The notes beneath the pieces were generated by a model. The model worked only from the letters and a program-made list of their open reading frames with translations, was not told where the DNA came from and did not search any database. The translations under genes were made by a program, and so were the position numbers. A stretch of 64,000 nucleotides of DNA from Pseudomonas cichorii (GTDB lineage: Bacteria > Pseudomonadota > Gammaproteobacteria > Pseudomonadales > Pseudomonadaceae): positions 3,524,001 through 3,588,000 of the forward strand of contig NZ_CP074349.1 of the NCBI RefSeq assembly GCF_018343775.1, read 5' to 3'. Below, piece by piece: positions 1-9,977 of this stretch (within the stretch, counting starts at the first letter, position 1; each line of letters starts with the position of its first letter).

Positions 1-2356
1 CGATATCGTCATCGTGGAAATCGACAATCCGTTCCAGGCGCTGGACATGCTGGCCACAGGCAAGGTGGAAGGCGCAGTCACATCCCTGCTCAGCGCCAAT
101 TACTTCCTGTCTTCCGGCGTCTTCGAGGGGCAACTGCAGATTACCGCCACCGTTGGCGAGGACCCTGCCCTGATCTCGATGGCCACTTCACGTAACGCAC
201 GGGAACTGAGCTCGATTCTCGACAAGGCACTAGCGAGCATTGCGCCACAGGACCTGGCAATCATCAATAATCGCTGGCGCTCGTATACCCCTGTCGGTAG
301 CAATTGGCACAACTACCAGCGCCTCATCTATCAGATCCTGGCCGGTGCAGGCCTGCTTCTGCTCGGTCTGCTGGTCTGGAATGCCTACATGCGCCGCCAG
401 ATAAAACAGCGCGAAACGGCAGAACGGGCACTGGGCGATCAGCTTGAATTCATGAGCGCGCTGGTTAACGGCACGCCGCACCCGATCTACGTGCGTGATC
501 GGGAAGGCCTGCTGCGCATGTGCAACGACAGCTACCTCGCTGTTTTCGAGGCCCGTCGTGAAGACATCATCGGCAAAAGCGCTACCGAAGGCGTACTGAG
601 CAACGCATTCGAGGCCAGCGAGTACGCCGCCGACTACAAGCACGTCATGGCCAGCGGCACGCCCCTGATTCTCGACAGGACACTGCATATCGGCGAACGC
701 CATCTGACCATCTACCACTGGATCCTGCCGTTTCGCGACTCCCTGGCACACGTGCAAGGCATCATCGGCGGCTGGATCGATATCAGCGAACGTCGACAAT
801 TGATCGAAGAACTGCAGTCGGCCAAGGAACAGGCCGACGATGCCAACCGGGCAAAGAGTACCTTTCTCGCAACCATGAGCCACGAAATACGCACGCCCAT
901 GAACGCGGTCATCGGCATGCTGGAGCTGGCCCTCAAACGTGCCGACCAGGGTGTTCTGGAGCGTTCCGCAATCGAAGTCGCCTACAGTTCGGCCAAGGAC
1001 ATGCTGGATCTCATCGGCGACATCCTCGATATCGCCCGCATCGAATCCGGACGCCTGACCCTGAGCCCCGAGCGAGCCAATCTGCGGCAACTGGTGGAGT
1101 CTGTCACCCGGGTGTTCGAGAGTCTGGCCCGGCAGAAAAACCTGAGCCTGGTGCTGGAGCTCGACAGCCGGACCAACACCGATGTCCTGATCGACCCGCT
1201 GCGCTTCAAGCAGATCCTGTCCAACCTGATCAGCAACGCGATCAAGTTCACCCAGCAGGGCCAGGTCAGCGTCACCCTGCAGGCAGCAAACGGCTCCAGC
1301 CATCAGCAAATGCACCTGAGCGTGACCGTGCAGGACAGCGGGATCGGCATCAGCGCCGACGATCAGCGTCGTCTGTTCGAGCCTTTTGCCCAGGCCGATA
1401 ATCAGGCACGCATGGCGCGTACCGGTGCCGGACTGGGGCTGGTGATCTGCCGCAGCCTCTGCCAGATGATGGGCGGCACCCTGACCCTGAATAGCGAGCC
1501 GGGCCGGGGAACCCAAGTTCACATGACTCTGGAGCTGACCACCCTGGAACCGCTGGCCATCGCCACGCCGGTGCAAGAAGCCTCACTGCCGCCCGGCACG
1601 CCCTTGAACATCCTGATCGTCGATGATCATCCCGCCAACCGCTTGCTGCTTTGTCAGCAACTGGGTTTTCTCGGCCATCGTTGTGAAATGGCCGAACAGG
1701 GAGCCCAGGGGCTCGAGCGCTGGCTGGCCGAACCGTTCGATCTGGTGGTAGCCGACTGCAATATGCCGGTCATGAATGGCTATGACCTCACCCGCGCCAT
1801 CAGAGCCCACGAACAAAGCGAAAACCTTGCCCCCTGTATCATCTGGGGCTTCACCGCCAATGCCTTGCCCGAGGAAATCCAGCGTTGCCTTGAGGCAGGC
1901 ATGGACGACTGCCTGTTCAAGCCCATCGGCCTGACGCCCCTCAGCGAGCGACTGGCCAAGATCCCCGTACGCTCTGCACCTGCTGCCCCCTTCAACCTCA
2001 ACAGTCTCAGCAACCTGACCGCAGGCCGGACAGAAATGATGCAGCGCCTGCTCACGCAACTGCTACACAGCAGCCAGGAGGACCGCAAGGCCTTGGGCGA
2101 CCTGATGACCCGTGGAAACCACAAAAACATTGGCGAAATGGCTCATCGCATCAAGGGTGCAGCGCGAATCATTGGCGCATCGCGGGTGATCGAAAGCTGC
2201 GAGGCCCTTGAGCATGCCTGCTCGCCGGGTGATGACCCCAATGTCCTGGAGGCCTGTCACAGGGAACTGAACGCCGCCATGCTTGATCTCGAAAAGGCGT
2301 TGATCAGCCAGCAGCCAGAAGACCGAGAGCAAGAAGAGAAAGGGAAGCAACAGTGA
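1..2356 (+). CDS. Hybrid sensor histidine kinase, BvgS type (5' partial)
   Basis: Membrane hybrid kinase that would sense a periplasmic signal and pass phosphate through a His-Asp-His relay to a response regulator outside this window. The reading frame is open to the window edge, so the N-terminus is missing; numbering here is from the GTG at 14. Visible in order: the end of a periplasmic solute-binding (SBP_bac_3-like) domain, one membrane segment (about 105-125), a PAS domain (about 143-265), HisKA with SHEIRTP and phospho-acceptor H290, HATPase with the N box near 405 and the GAGLGL motif, a receiver domain with VDD near 536 and phospho-acceptor D581, and an Hpt domain with H711 in MAHRIKGA. 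This is the complete BvgS/EvgS architecture downstream of the sensor. The ligand cannot be told. The cognate LuxR-type regulator is probably upstream of the window, which is an inference. Confidence 0.93.
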   Translation, partial: DIVIVEIDNPFQALDMLATGKVEGAVTSLLSANYFLSSGVFEGQLQITATVGEDPALISMATSRNARELSSILDKALASIAPQDLAIINNRWRSYTPVGSNWHNYQRLIYQILAGAGLLLLGLLVWNAYMRRQIKQRETAERALGDQLEFMSALVNGTPHPIYVRDREGLLRMCNDSYLAVFEARREDIIGKSATEGVLSNAFEASEYAADYKHVMASGTPLILDRTLHIGERHLTIYHWILPFRDSLAHVQGIIGGWIDISERRQLIEELQSAKEQADDANRAKSTFLATMSHEIRTPMNAVIGMLELALKRADQGVLERSAIEVAYSSAKDMLDLIGDILDIARIESGRLTLSPERANLRQLVESVTRVFESLARQKNLSLVLELDSRTNTDVLIDPLRFKQILSNLISNAIKFTQQGQVSVTLQAANGSSHQQMHLSVTVQDSGIGISADDQRRLFEPFAQADNQARMARTGAGLGLVICRSLCQMMGGTLTLNSEPGRGTQVHMTLELTTLEPLAIATPVQEASLPPGTPLNILIVDDHPANRLLLCQQLGFLGHRCEMAEQGAQGLERWLAEPFDLVVADCNMPVMNGYDLTRAIRAHEQSENLAPCIIWGFTANALPEEIQRCLEAGMDDCLFKPIGLTPLSERLAKIPVRSAPAAPFNLNSLSNLTAGRTEMMQRLLTQLLHSSQEDRKALGDLMTRGNHKNIGEMAHRIKGAARIIGASRVIESCEALEHACSPGDDPNVLEACHRELNAAMLDLEKALISQQPEDREQEEKGKQQ

Positions 2357-2419
2357 AACAGGCACCGTTACCGCTTAACTGGTAGACTGCGCCCCGAAAT
2401 TACCTAAGAGGATCGCTTC

Positions 2420-2764
2420 ATGGCCACTAACCGCTCCCGTCGTCTGCGCAAAAAGCTCTGTGTGGACGAGTTCCAGGAATTGGGCTTCGAGCTCAATCTG
2501 GAATTCAAAGAAGATCTGGATGACGAGGCTGTTGATGCCTTCCTGGACGCTTTCCTGACAGAAGCCATGGACGCGAACGGTCTGGACTACGTTGGCGGCG
2601 ATGACTACGGTCTGGTTTGCCTGGCTGATCGCGGTTCGGTCACCGAAGAGCAACGCGCTGCTGTAGAAGCATGGCTCAAAGGCCGCAGCGAAGTGGTCAA
2701 GGTTGAAGTCAGCCCGCTGCTGGACGCCTGGTATCCAGAAAAGCCGATCAACCCGGCGGCGTGA
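2420..2764 (+). CDS. yggL: YggL family (DUF469) 50S ribosome-binding protein
   Basis: Small acidic protein of 114 residues. It begins MATNRSRRLRKKLCVDEFQ and has the conserved acidic core FKEDLDDE, typical of the YggL/DUF469 family, whose E. coli member binds the 50S subunit. The function beyond ribosome association is not known. The ATG at 2420 is preceded by AAGAGGA at a good distance. It stands alone, 63 bp after the hybrid kinase, and ends in a clear intrinsic terminator. Assignment rests on whole-length similarity to the family as I know it. Confidence 0.9.
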   Translation: MATNRSRRLRKKLCVDEFQELGFELNLEFKEDLDDEAVDAFLDAFLTEAMDANGLDYVGGDDYGLVCLADRGSVTEEQRAAVEAWLKGRSEVVKVEVSPLLDAWYPEKPINPAA

Positions 2765-2805
2765 TCCAGAAGCAGACAGTGTGAAAACCGCTCTGTGACG
2801 TTCAA

Positions 2806-2839
2806 ACAAATGCCCCGACTTGTCGGGGCATTTGTTTTT
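2806..2839 (+). terminator. Intrinsic terminator after yggL
   Basis: A perfect GC-rich stem (AAATGCCCCGAC / GTCGGGGCATTT with a two-base loop) is followed by GTTTTTC. It lies 41 bp after the yggL stop and fits rho-independent termination on the plus strand. Confidence 0.9.
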
Positions 2840-3074
2840 CCGGGATACAAAGAGGCCTTTCACGACCGTCCACTGACTTTCTTACCTACAACAAAAAAAT
2901 CCTGTTACAACCCCATGCCACAACCCACGCGGGCCCGGCTTCGGGCATAATGCCGTTCTGTTACAGCGCTGGCCTTGTGTTATTACCGTTCGGCCTCAGG
3001 CGTCTATCATTGTTACCGAGGGAATTCATCCATGCCCTCTTTTTGTTCCCCTTCTTTGCTGTAGGGTTTTTTTG

Positions 3075-4544
3075 ATGATCAAATCTTTGCGTCCACTGCT
3101 TCTCGCCTCTTTTCTCCTGCCTCTGGCACTTCCTGTACATGCAGCCGTCATCAATACCACTCTTCCCCCCAAGGTCCAGCAAGCCCTCAAGGCCAGCAAG
3201 CTCAACGACAACGCATTGTCGGTAGTGATGCTGCCGCTTAACGGTCCTGGCACCCCGACAGTCTTCAATGCCGATGTTTCCGTGAACCCGGCATCGACCA
3301 TGAAGCTGATCACCACCTATGCCGCGCTGGAAATCCTCGGCCCGACTCACCAGTGGCGAACCGAATTCTTCACAGACGGCACCCTGAGCAATGGCGTTCT
3401 GCAAGGCAACCTGTACCTCAAGGGCGGCGGCGATCCCAAGCTCAACATGGAAAAGCTCTGGTTGCTGATGCGTGACCTGCGCGCCAATGGCGTACAGCAG
3501 GTGACGGGCGATCTGGTGCTGGACCGCAGTCATTTCGTGCAGCCACAGTTGCCCGAGTTCAATGATGACGGCAATGACGATAACAAGCCGTTTCTGGTCA
3601 AGCCCGACTCGCTGATGGTCAACCTCAAGGCCTTGCGCTTCGTCACCCGTAACGATGACGGCAAGATCCGCATTTCTGTCGAGCCGCCCATTGCAAGCAT
3701 CCGTGTCGACAACCAGGTCAAAGCGCTGGCGTCCAGGCAATGCACTGGCGATGTACGCTACAACCCGGTGCCACAACCTGATGGCAGCGTCAATGTGACG
3801 GTCAGTGGTCAGTTGGGCAATGGTTGTAACTCCCAGACCTACCTTTCGCTGCTCGACCACCCGACCTACGCTGCTGGTGCGGTACGGGCCATCTGGCAGG
3901 AACTGGGCGGCAGCATTCTGGGCAAGGATCGTGTCGATGTCGTGCCGGGCAACGCCAAGCTGTTGGCCAAGGCTTTCTCGCCGGACGTGGTTGAAGTGAT
4001 CCGCGACATCAACAAATACAGCAACAACACCATGGCTCAACAACTGTTCCTGAGCCTGGGACAAGAGTTTCGTAATGATGCAGACGGCGATGACGCAAAG
4101 GCCGCGCAGCGGGTGATCCGTCAGTGGCTGGCGAAAAAAGGCATTACCGCACCGCATCTGGTCATGGAGAACGGCTCGGGCCTGTCCCGTGCCGAGCGCG
4201 TCAGCGCCCGTGAAATGGCAATCATCCTGCAGGCCGCATGGCGCAGCCCGTACGCTGCCGAGTTCATGAGTTCAATGCCTCTGGTGGGCATGGACGGCAC
4301 CATGCGCAAGCGCCTGAAACGCACGCCACTGCTGGGCGAAGCTCACATCAAGACCGGCACGCTGAATACTGTGCGGGCCATTGCCGGTTTCAGCCGTGAC
4401 AGCAATGGCAATACCTGGGCGGTGGTGGCGATTCTCAACGACCCACGTCCGTTTGGTGCGTCATCGATTCTGGACGAGGTGCTGGTGGATCTGTATCGCC
4501 AACCGAAACTTAACAACAGTACGGTTTCCATCCTGCAGCCCTGA
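3075..4544 (+). CDS. dacB: D-Ala-D-Ala carboxypeptidase/endopeptidase (PBP4)
   Basis: Periplasmic class C penicillin-binding protein that trims or cleaves peptidoglycan cross-links. An N-terminal signal peptide (MIKSLRPLLL, then a Leu-rich core ending PVHA) precedes the mature domain. The three active-site motifs are present: SxxK at S74-K77 (STMK), SxN at S316-N318 (SNN) and KTG at K426. Length of 489 residues is normal for PBP4 with its inserted domains. I chose the ATG at 3075 rather than the TTG one codon earlier because the signal peptide starts cleanly there. The upstream ribosome site is weak. It is monocistronic, followed by a REP-pair region and a convergent diguanylate cyclase gene. 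Confidence 0.93.
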   Translation: MIKSLRPLLLASFLLPLALPVHAAVINTTLPPKVQQALKASKLNDNALSVVMLPLNGPGTPTVFNADVSVNPASTMKLITTYAALEILGPTHQWRTEFFTDGTLSNGVLQGNLYLKGGGDPKLNMEKLWLLMRDLRANGVQQVTGDLVLDRSHFVQPQLPEFNDDGNDDNKPFLVKPDSLMVNLKALRFVTRNDDGKIRISVEPPIASIRVDNQVKALASRQCTGDVRYNPVPQPDGSVNVTVSGQLGNGCNSQTYLSLLDHPTYAAGAVRAIWQELGGSILGKDRVDVVPGNAKLLAKAFSPDVVEVIRDINKYSNNTMAQQLFLSLGQEFRNDADGDDAKAAQRVIRQWLAKKGITAPHLVMENGSGLSRAERVSAREMAIILQAAWRSPYAAEFMSSMPLVGMDGTMRKRLKRTPLLGEAHIKTGTLNTVRAIAGFSRDSNGNTWAVVAILNDPRPFGASSILDEVLVDLYRQPKLNNSTVSILQP

Positions 4545-4559
4545 GTTGCCACGTTACCG

Positions 4560-4646
4560 GTAGGAGCAATTCATTCGCGAGACGTCATTGGAGGCGATAC
4601 ATTTTCCTCGGATGTACGGGCCCGTCGCGAATGAATTCGCTCCCAC
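4560..4646. repeat. REP-type inverted pair (REPIN) between dacB and the GGDEF gene
   Basis: Two arms of the same palindromic element face each other: AGGAGCAATTCATTCGCGA at the left (one base missing from the usual GAGCGAATTC) and TCGCGAATGAATTCGCTCCC at 4625-4644. The ~45 bp between them is unrelated spacer. Other copies of this family occur in this window at 26147-26198, 61981-62034 and 63553-63596. Such REPINs are mobilised in trans by RAYT transposases; none is encoded here. Confidence 0.85.
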
Positions 4647-4704
4647 AGATTTCTGACATTCGCGAAACAATTCGCGGATAAATCCCCGCAGTTTTGTGTG
4701 GCCC

Positions 4705-7101
4705 TTAGTCGAGTTCCGGCTCGACCCGGTCCCTGCCCGCCAGCTTGGCAGCATAAACCCCCGAGTCAGCCCTCAACAGCAGCGCATCCACGCTCTCTCC
4801 CGGCCGCCAACTGGCGATACCGAAACTGGCAGTGACCTGCCCGACCGTATCCAGCGGCTTGCTGCGCAAGGCCTCGCGCAAACCGAGAGCCAGTTGGTAG
4901 GCTTGCGGTGCCTGAGCCCCAGGGCACAACACGACGAACTCTTCCCCGCCGATACGGCAAAACACATCATCACAGCGCAGCCGCTGGCTGATCTTTTTGG
5001 AAATGGCCTGAAGCACCGAGTCGCCGACCGCATGCCCGTACTTGTCGTTGAAGCGCTTGAAGTGGTCGATATCCAGCATGATGACCGACAAGTAACCGCC
5101 GTGCCGATTGATGCGCGCCAGTTCGGACTGCAACCTGTCCTGAAAGTAACGACGGTTATAGGCACCGGTCAGTACGTCAGTCACCGACAGTGCCCGCAAC
5201 TCCTGCTCGACCCGTTTGAGATCGGAGATATCCGAGATGAATCCATGCCAGAGCACGCTGCCATCGGGCAGACGCTCCAGCGTGGCGGCACCTCGCACCC
5301 AGCGCAGCCCCTTGCGTGGCAGCTCGATGCGATATTCCTCGCTCCAGGGCGAGGACTGCTCGGCACTGATACGGATTGAATCGCGCAGACGCACGATATC
5401 GGCAGGATGCGTACGCCTGAGCAGAACCTCGGCATCCTTGAGCAACTCTTCTTCGGTCAGCTCAAAGAGCTCGCACATGCCGACACTGGCGTAGGTGAAA
5501 CGTGAACTGCCATCGGCATCCTGGCGATACTGATATATACCGCCCGGTACCTGGGAGCTGAGTTTCTTCAGCAACTGGTCACGTGCTTCAAGCGCCTCGT
5601 AGACACGCTTGTGCTCGGTGATATCGAGGCAGACAGCCAGGTAACCGATCCATTGCTCCTGATCGTCTCGCACCGCCGTGATCAGCATGTTCACCACCAG
5701 CGTGCTGCCATCGCGTCGCAGGAAGGTCCACTCCCGGGAAGGATGGCTACCCTCTTGCGTGGCATCGACGAACATGGCCTGGGCCGCGGTAATCGGGCGT
5801 CCATGAAGCTCACTCAACCCCTTGGCATGAGCTTCGAGTTCCGATAACCGATGCAGATCCTTGAGCTTGAATGTGCCAAGCACTTCTTCATCCGTGTAGC
5901 CCAGCATTTTCTGCGCACCGACGTTGAAGGTCGTGATGACGCCGTTGAGATCAGTGGCAATGATCGCCACTTCAGTCGCGGAGTTGAGCACATTGCGCAG
6001 TTGTCCGTGGGTCACGCGCAATTGCTGTTCGCGCTGACGCAACTCGCGGGTCCGCTGCTCAACCATGTGCAAAGCTCGCTGGCGCTGGCTGACAAGGCTG
6101 TAAAGCAAGGCACTGAGCATCAGGCTCAGGAGACCACCCAGCAAAGCCAGGCTGCCGGCCATCGGCGGACTGCTCAGCATGAAGGCGTCAGTGGGACGAA
6201 CCTCAAGCAAATAATCACGATCGCCCATGCTCAGCAGAGTGCTGAGATGCAAATCACTCTCGGCCGCCACACCTGCGGAACGGTACAACAGATCGGGCTC
6301 ACCGGCCGAACTCAAGTCGAGCATGCTCATGGCCAGATTGTCCTGACTGGGCAACCCCTCGTTCATCATTTGATCGAGGCTGATGATTGCCATGACAAAG
6401 CCGCGCAAGACCGGAGTGGGAGCATCAATGGCGGCAACCGGCGAGTACACGGGCGCCATCAGTAACACACCCCGGGTATCGGTCTTGCTCAGACTGACCA
6501 GATCCACCCGTGGTGTCGCCACGATGCTGCCACGCAGGCGGGAACGCTCGATGGACAAGTGCCGGATCTGCTCGGAGTTCACATCAAAGCCCAGAGGCGG
6601 AGGTTTTTTACTGAGGGTCTGGATAAACACGACAGGAAAGTACTCGTCGCGCACTTCGGCTGTTTTCAGCACGCCATTCCCGTCAAGCTCTCGTATGGCG
6701 AAATCCTTGACTCCAGCCTGACGGACGCTTTCTTCAAAGGTCGCACGCTGAACCTGGGTGACGTGAGGCGTCCATGTGTAAGCCTGGGTGCCTACCAGCA
6801 TAGGGCCGACAAAACCCTCGTACTCGGTACGCGTGATCTCATTGGAATAGAGAAAGAAGCGACGCAGGGTATCAAGTCTTTTGACCTGACCATCCAGCCG
6901 CTCCTGGATACGGCTGAAACGCTCACCTGCCAGAAGGTCGAAACGCTGGCGTAACTGGCGTTGATACAGCTCCAGGTTCGCCAGTGCCAGCATCACGGTG
7001 AGTGCGGCGCCGGCGGCAAAAGCCAGCGCCGCAACCAACCATGCAGAGGCCTGTTCACTGATGAATCCCAGAATTCTGGGCCGGAACTGTTTCGCCGCCA
7101 T
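4705..7101 (-). CDS. CHASE-PAS-PAS-GGDEF diguanylate cyclase
   Basis: Inner-membrane protein of 798 residues predicted to make cyclic di-GMP in response to an extracytoplasmic signal. Order: an N-terminal membrane segment (about 18-40), a periplasmic CHASE domain (about 50-300), a second membrane segment (about 318-342), a short coiled coil, two PAS domains (about 375-490 and 505-630), and a C-terminal GGDEF domain. The active-site loop is GGEEF at 718-722, an active variant. The inhibitory site RCDD lies at 709-712, five residues ahead of it, so product inhibition is expected. There is no EAL domain. The gene is convergent with dacB and its start is 77 bp downstream of the rlmKL stop on the same strand. 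The ligand is unknown. Confidence 0.93.
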   Translation of the reverse strand: MAAKQFRPRILGFISEQASAWLVAALAFAAGAALTVMLALANLELYQRQLRQRFDLLAGERFSRIQERLDGQVKRLDTLRRFFLYSNEITRTEYEGFVGPMLVGTQAYTWTPHVTQVQRATFEESVRQAGVKDFAIRELDGNGVLKTAEVRDEYFPVVFIQTLSKKPPPLGFDVNSEQIRHLSIERSRLRGSIVATPRVDLVSLSKTDTRGVLLMAPVYSPVAAIDAPTPVLRGFVMAIISLDQMMNEGLPSQDNLAMSMLDLSSAGEPDLLYRSAGVAAESDLHLSTLLSMGDRDYLLEVRPTDAFMLSSPPMAGSLALLGGLLSLMLSALLYSLVSQRQRALHMVEQRTRELRQREQQLRVTHGQLRNVLNSATEVAIIATDLNGVITTFNVGAQKMLGYTDEEVLGTFKLKDLHRLSELEAHAKGLSELHGRPITAAQAMFVDATQEGSHPSREWTFLRRDGSTLVVNMLITAVRDDQEQWIGYLAVCLDITEHKRVYEALEARDQLLKKLSSQVPGGIYQYRQDADGSSRFTYASVGMCELFELTEEELLKDAEVLLRRTHPADIVRLRDSIRISAEQSSPWSEEYRIELPRKGLRWVRGAATLERLPDGSVLWHGFISDISDLKRVEQELRALSVTDVLTGAYNRRYFQDRLQSELARINRHGGYLSVIMLDIDHFKRFNDKYGHAVGDSVLQAISKKISQRLRCDDVFCRIGGEEFVVLCPGAQAPQAYQLALGLREALRSKPLDTVGQVTASFGIASWRPGESVDALLLRADSGVYAAKLAGRDRVEPELD

Positions 7102-7177
7102 ACTTAGAACCCGTGACGCTGGCCATTATTCTCTTATAGCTATTCGCTAGTAATTTGCCTAGCCCGAATAAAGAGAA

Positions 7178-9430
7178 TCAGTTCACGCGCGTCGTGATCT
7201 TCCAGGCACGGTGGATCTTGCTGTTGCGCGCAAAATCCTGATCAATGGTCTGGGCGGTGATTTCTTCGACCGCATAGCGCTGGGCAAGATTCTCGTCCAG
7301 CGCAAACTTGCGGAAGTTGTTCGAAAAATACAGCACGCCACCCGGTGCCAGACGTGCCATGGCCAGATCGATCAACTCGACCTGATCGCGCTGCACATCG
7401 AAGATCCCTTCCATACGCTTGGAGTTCGAGAACGTTGGCGGATCGATGAAGATCAGGTCGTACTCTTCACGGCATGCCTGCAGCCAGGCCATCACATCGC
7501 CCTGCTCCAGACGGTTCTTGTCGGAGAAACCATTGAGCGACAGATTACGCCGCGCCCAGTCCAGGTAAGTCTTGGAAAGGTCGACACTGGTGGTACTGCG
7601 CGCCCCGCCCTTGGCAGCGTGAACGCTGGCCGTGGCCGTGTAGGAAAACAGGTTGAGGAAGCGTTTGCCCGCAGCCTCGCGCTGAATGCGCATGCGCATC
7701 GGTCGATGATCGAGAAACAGACCGGTATCCAGATAATCGGTCAGGTTAACCAGCAGCTTGACCCCGCCTTCGCTGACTTCCTGGAACTGACCCTGAGCAC
7801 TTTGACGCTCATATTGCTTGGTGCCGCTCTGACGCTCGCGACGCTTGATCACTACACGGCTCTTGTCGATGTTCAAGGCCTGAGGAATCGCTGCCAGTGC
7901 ATCGAACAGACGTGCCGAGGCTTTTTCCGGGTCGACGGATTTAGGCGCGGCATATTCCTGAACGTGAACCCAGTCATGGTACAGATCGATGGCCAGGGAA
8001 TATTCGGGCATGTCGGCGTCGTACACGCGATAGCAGTCGATGCCTTCGCGACGCACCCATTTGCTCATCTGCTTGAGGTTCTTTTGCAGACGATTGGCGA
8101 ACATCTGCCCGCCTTCGCTCAAGCGTGCCTGCTCGACCACAACCGGAGCCGGCTTGATCGGATTGCCATTCTTGTTGAGCTTTCTTTCGACCGGCTCTTC
8201 AACCTGTGTCTCGCGCTCGATCTGGCGCTGCTCGGGCGTACGACGCTCGCCGGTGACGAACTGATCCGGCAGGACCTTGATGAGCAACAGCTTGCAAGGC
8301 AAGGCGCCGTTCCAGAAGGAATACTGCTTGTGGCTGCGAATACCCATGCGCTTGCCCAGATCAGGCGCGCCGGTGAACACTGCCGCTTCCCAGTTGAGAC
8401 ACGCCTGACGCAGGCGCTCACCCAGATTCTGATAGAGATACAGCAGACTCGCCTCGTCGCCCAGGCGCTCACCGTAGGGAGGGTTACAGATCACCAGACC
8501 TTTCTGGTTCTGATCCGGACGCGGCTCGAACGTCGCCACTTCGCCCTGATAAACCTTGATCCAGTCGCTCAAGCCTGCCCGCTCGATGTTGTTGCGACCC
8601 GGCTGGATGAGACGCGGATCGGCTTCATAGCCACGAATCCACAGCGGCGGCCTGGCCAGGCCTGCCTGAGCACGCGCCAGAGCTTCATCGTGCAGCTTGC
8701 GCCACAGCGCCGGGACGTGGCCGAGCCAGGCCGAGAACCCCCAACGCTCGCGCTTGAGGTTGGGCGCGATATCGGCGGCGATCATGCCGGCTTCCACCAG
8801 GAAAGTGCCGACACCACACATGGGGTCAGCCAGCGCGCCACCTTCGGCAGCAATGCGTGGCCAGCCGGAGCGGATCAGGATCGCCGCTGCCAGGTTTTCC
8901 TTGAGCGGAGCGGCGCCCTGCTGCAGTCGATAACCACGCTGATGCAGGCTGTGGCCGGACAGGTCCAGGGACAGGATGGCCTCGCCACGGTCCAGACGCA
9001 GGTGCACCCGCAGGTCAGGATTGATCTTGTCCACTGAAGGACGCAGGCCATCGGAAGTGCGCAGCTTGTCGACGATCGCGTCCTTGACCTTCAACGCACC
9101 GAAATGGGTGTTGTCGATGCCCGAACCATGACCACTGAATTCCACAGCCACGGTGCCATCGGCTTCCAGATGATCCTGCCAGTCGACATGCAGTACGCCT
9201 TCGTAAAGGTCGTCGGCATTTTTCATCGGAAAACGCTTGAGTACCAGCAGCACCCGGTTCGCCAGGCGGGACCACAGGCACAGCCGATAGGCGGTTTCCA
9301 TGTCGGCCGTACCGCGGATGGCTGAGGTGTGTTCGCGTGTTTCCTGAAGGCCAAGCGCAGTGGCTTCCTCGGCAAGCAGGCCTTCGAGGCCTTTGGGGCA
9401 AGTGAGGAAAAGTTCGTAGCGATCCGACAT
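7178..9430 (-). CDS. rlmL: 23S rRNA m2G2445 / m7G2069 methyltransferase
   Basis: Bifunctional rRNA methyltransferase (RlmKL, YcbY) that modifies G2445 and G2069 of 23S rRNA using S-adenosylmethionine. The start is the ATG at 9430 giving MSDRYELFLTCPKGLE; a longer frame exists but this is the conserved beginning. An N-terminal THUMP domain (about 45-155) is followed by the RlmL methyltransferase domain with the NPPYGERLG motif near 316. The C-terminal RlmK domain has FIDPPTF near 661-667. The length of 750 residues matches full-length fusion proteins of this family. It is divergent from rmf across a 547-bp gap. Confidence 0.95.
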   Translation of the reverse strand: MSDRYELFLTCPKGLEGLLAEEATALGLQETREHTSAIRGTADMETAYRLCLWSRLANRVLLVLKRFPMKNADDLYEGVLHVDWQDHLEADGTVAVEFSGHGSGIDNTHFGALKVKDAIVDKLRTSDGLRPSVDKINPDLRVHLRLDRGEAILSLDLSGHSLHQRGYRLQQGAAPLKENLAAAILIRSGWPRIAAEGGALADPMCGVGTFLVEAGMIAADIAPNLKRERWGFSAWLGHVPALWRKLHDEALARAQAGLARPPLWIRGYEADPRLIQPGRNNIERAGLSDWIKVYQGEVATFEPRPDQNQKGLVICNPPYGERLGDEASLLYLYQNLGERLRQACLNWEAAVFTGAPDLGKRMGIRSHKQYSFWNGALPCKLLLIKVLPDQFVTGERRTPEQRQIERETQVEEPVERKLNKNGNPIKPAPVVVEQARLSEGGQMFANRLQKNLKQMSKWVRREGIDCYRVYDADMPEYSLAIDLYHDWVHVQEYAAPKSVDPEKASARLFDALAAIPQALNIDKSRVVIKRRERQSGTKQYERQSAQGQFQEVSEGGVKLLVNLTDYLDTGLFLDHRPMRMRIQREAAGKRFLNLFSYTATASVHAAKGGARSTTSVDLSKTYLDWARRNLSLNGFSDKNRLEQGDVMAWLQACREEYDLIFIDPPTFSNSKRMEGIFDVQRDQVELIDLAMARLAPGGVLYFSNNFRKFALDENLAQRYAVEEITAQTIDQDFARNSKIHRAWKITTRVN

Positions 9431-9977
9431 GAGTATTCCAGGGCCTGAGCCGTCAGCGGCGGGCAACGCATTGCCCGACCAGATTTAAAACAGACGTCTT
9501 TCAGGGAGAACGTCTGCGTGGCACCCAATTTGTGCCGATCCACCGTATGAACCTGTCATGTCATTACGGCAGTCTTGTAACGATGAAAAGTGAATATTGG
9601 ACCCTAGGACGTAGGTAATAAAAAGTCACATACCGACCCTTCGTCGAATTTTCACTAAATGCACTAAGCCATTACTCGCATTTGCGAGCTTGTCTCACTC
9701 CTGCCTGAAACCCGCGCCTCAGCAGGGTTGGGACATGAATCAAATTTGAAACACCTTCTTGCTTATCGCTCTACAGACCTAAATGTGACGTGCTTATGAC
9801 AAAACGATCATTCACACCGTCTCGCGCTTTGGTTAGAACTCACCACAGGTCATCACTGCAACGGTAATGACACTCAGGCCCGCGACGCCGGCAGCGGGCA
9901 CCAACGGCAGAAAATTCTGCCCGACCTCGACAGAGGTCTTCAGGGATATAACAGTCAACAGACGAGGGCAATACCCT
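9431..9977. other. Long divergent intergenic region between rlmKL and rmf
   Basis: Spans 547 bp and should hold both promoters. The only clear structure is a perfect 7-bp inverted repeat, CAGACGT at 9491-9497 and ACGTCTG at 9510-9516, with a 12-base loop, about 60 bp upstream of the rlmKL start. It has no T run and is not an intrinsic terminator. Most of 9540-9860 is A+T-rich for this genome. I see no convincing ORF or tRNA; an unannotated small RNA or an rmf leader cannot be excluded from sequence alone. Confidence 0.5.

Noticed and set aside
230..1576. Long open frame of 448 residues antisense to the hybrid kinase
   Set aside because: It mirrors a clearly conserved kinase in a high-GC gene where antisense frames are often open; its composition is unlike a protein and no ribosome site is present.
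4560..4646. CRISPR array from repeated GAATTCATTCGCG units
   Set aside because: Copies are inverted pairs scattered over intergenic gaps with no regular spacers or cas genes; they are REP elements.
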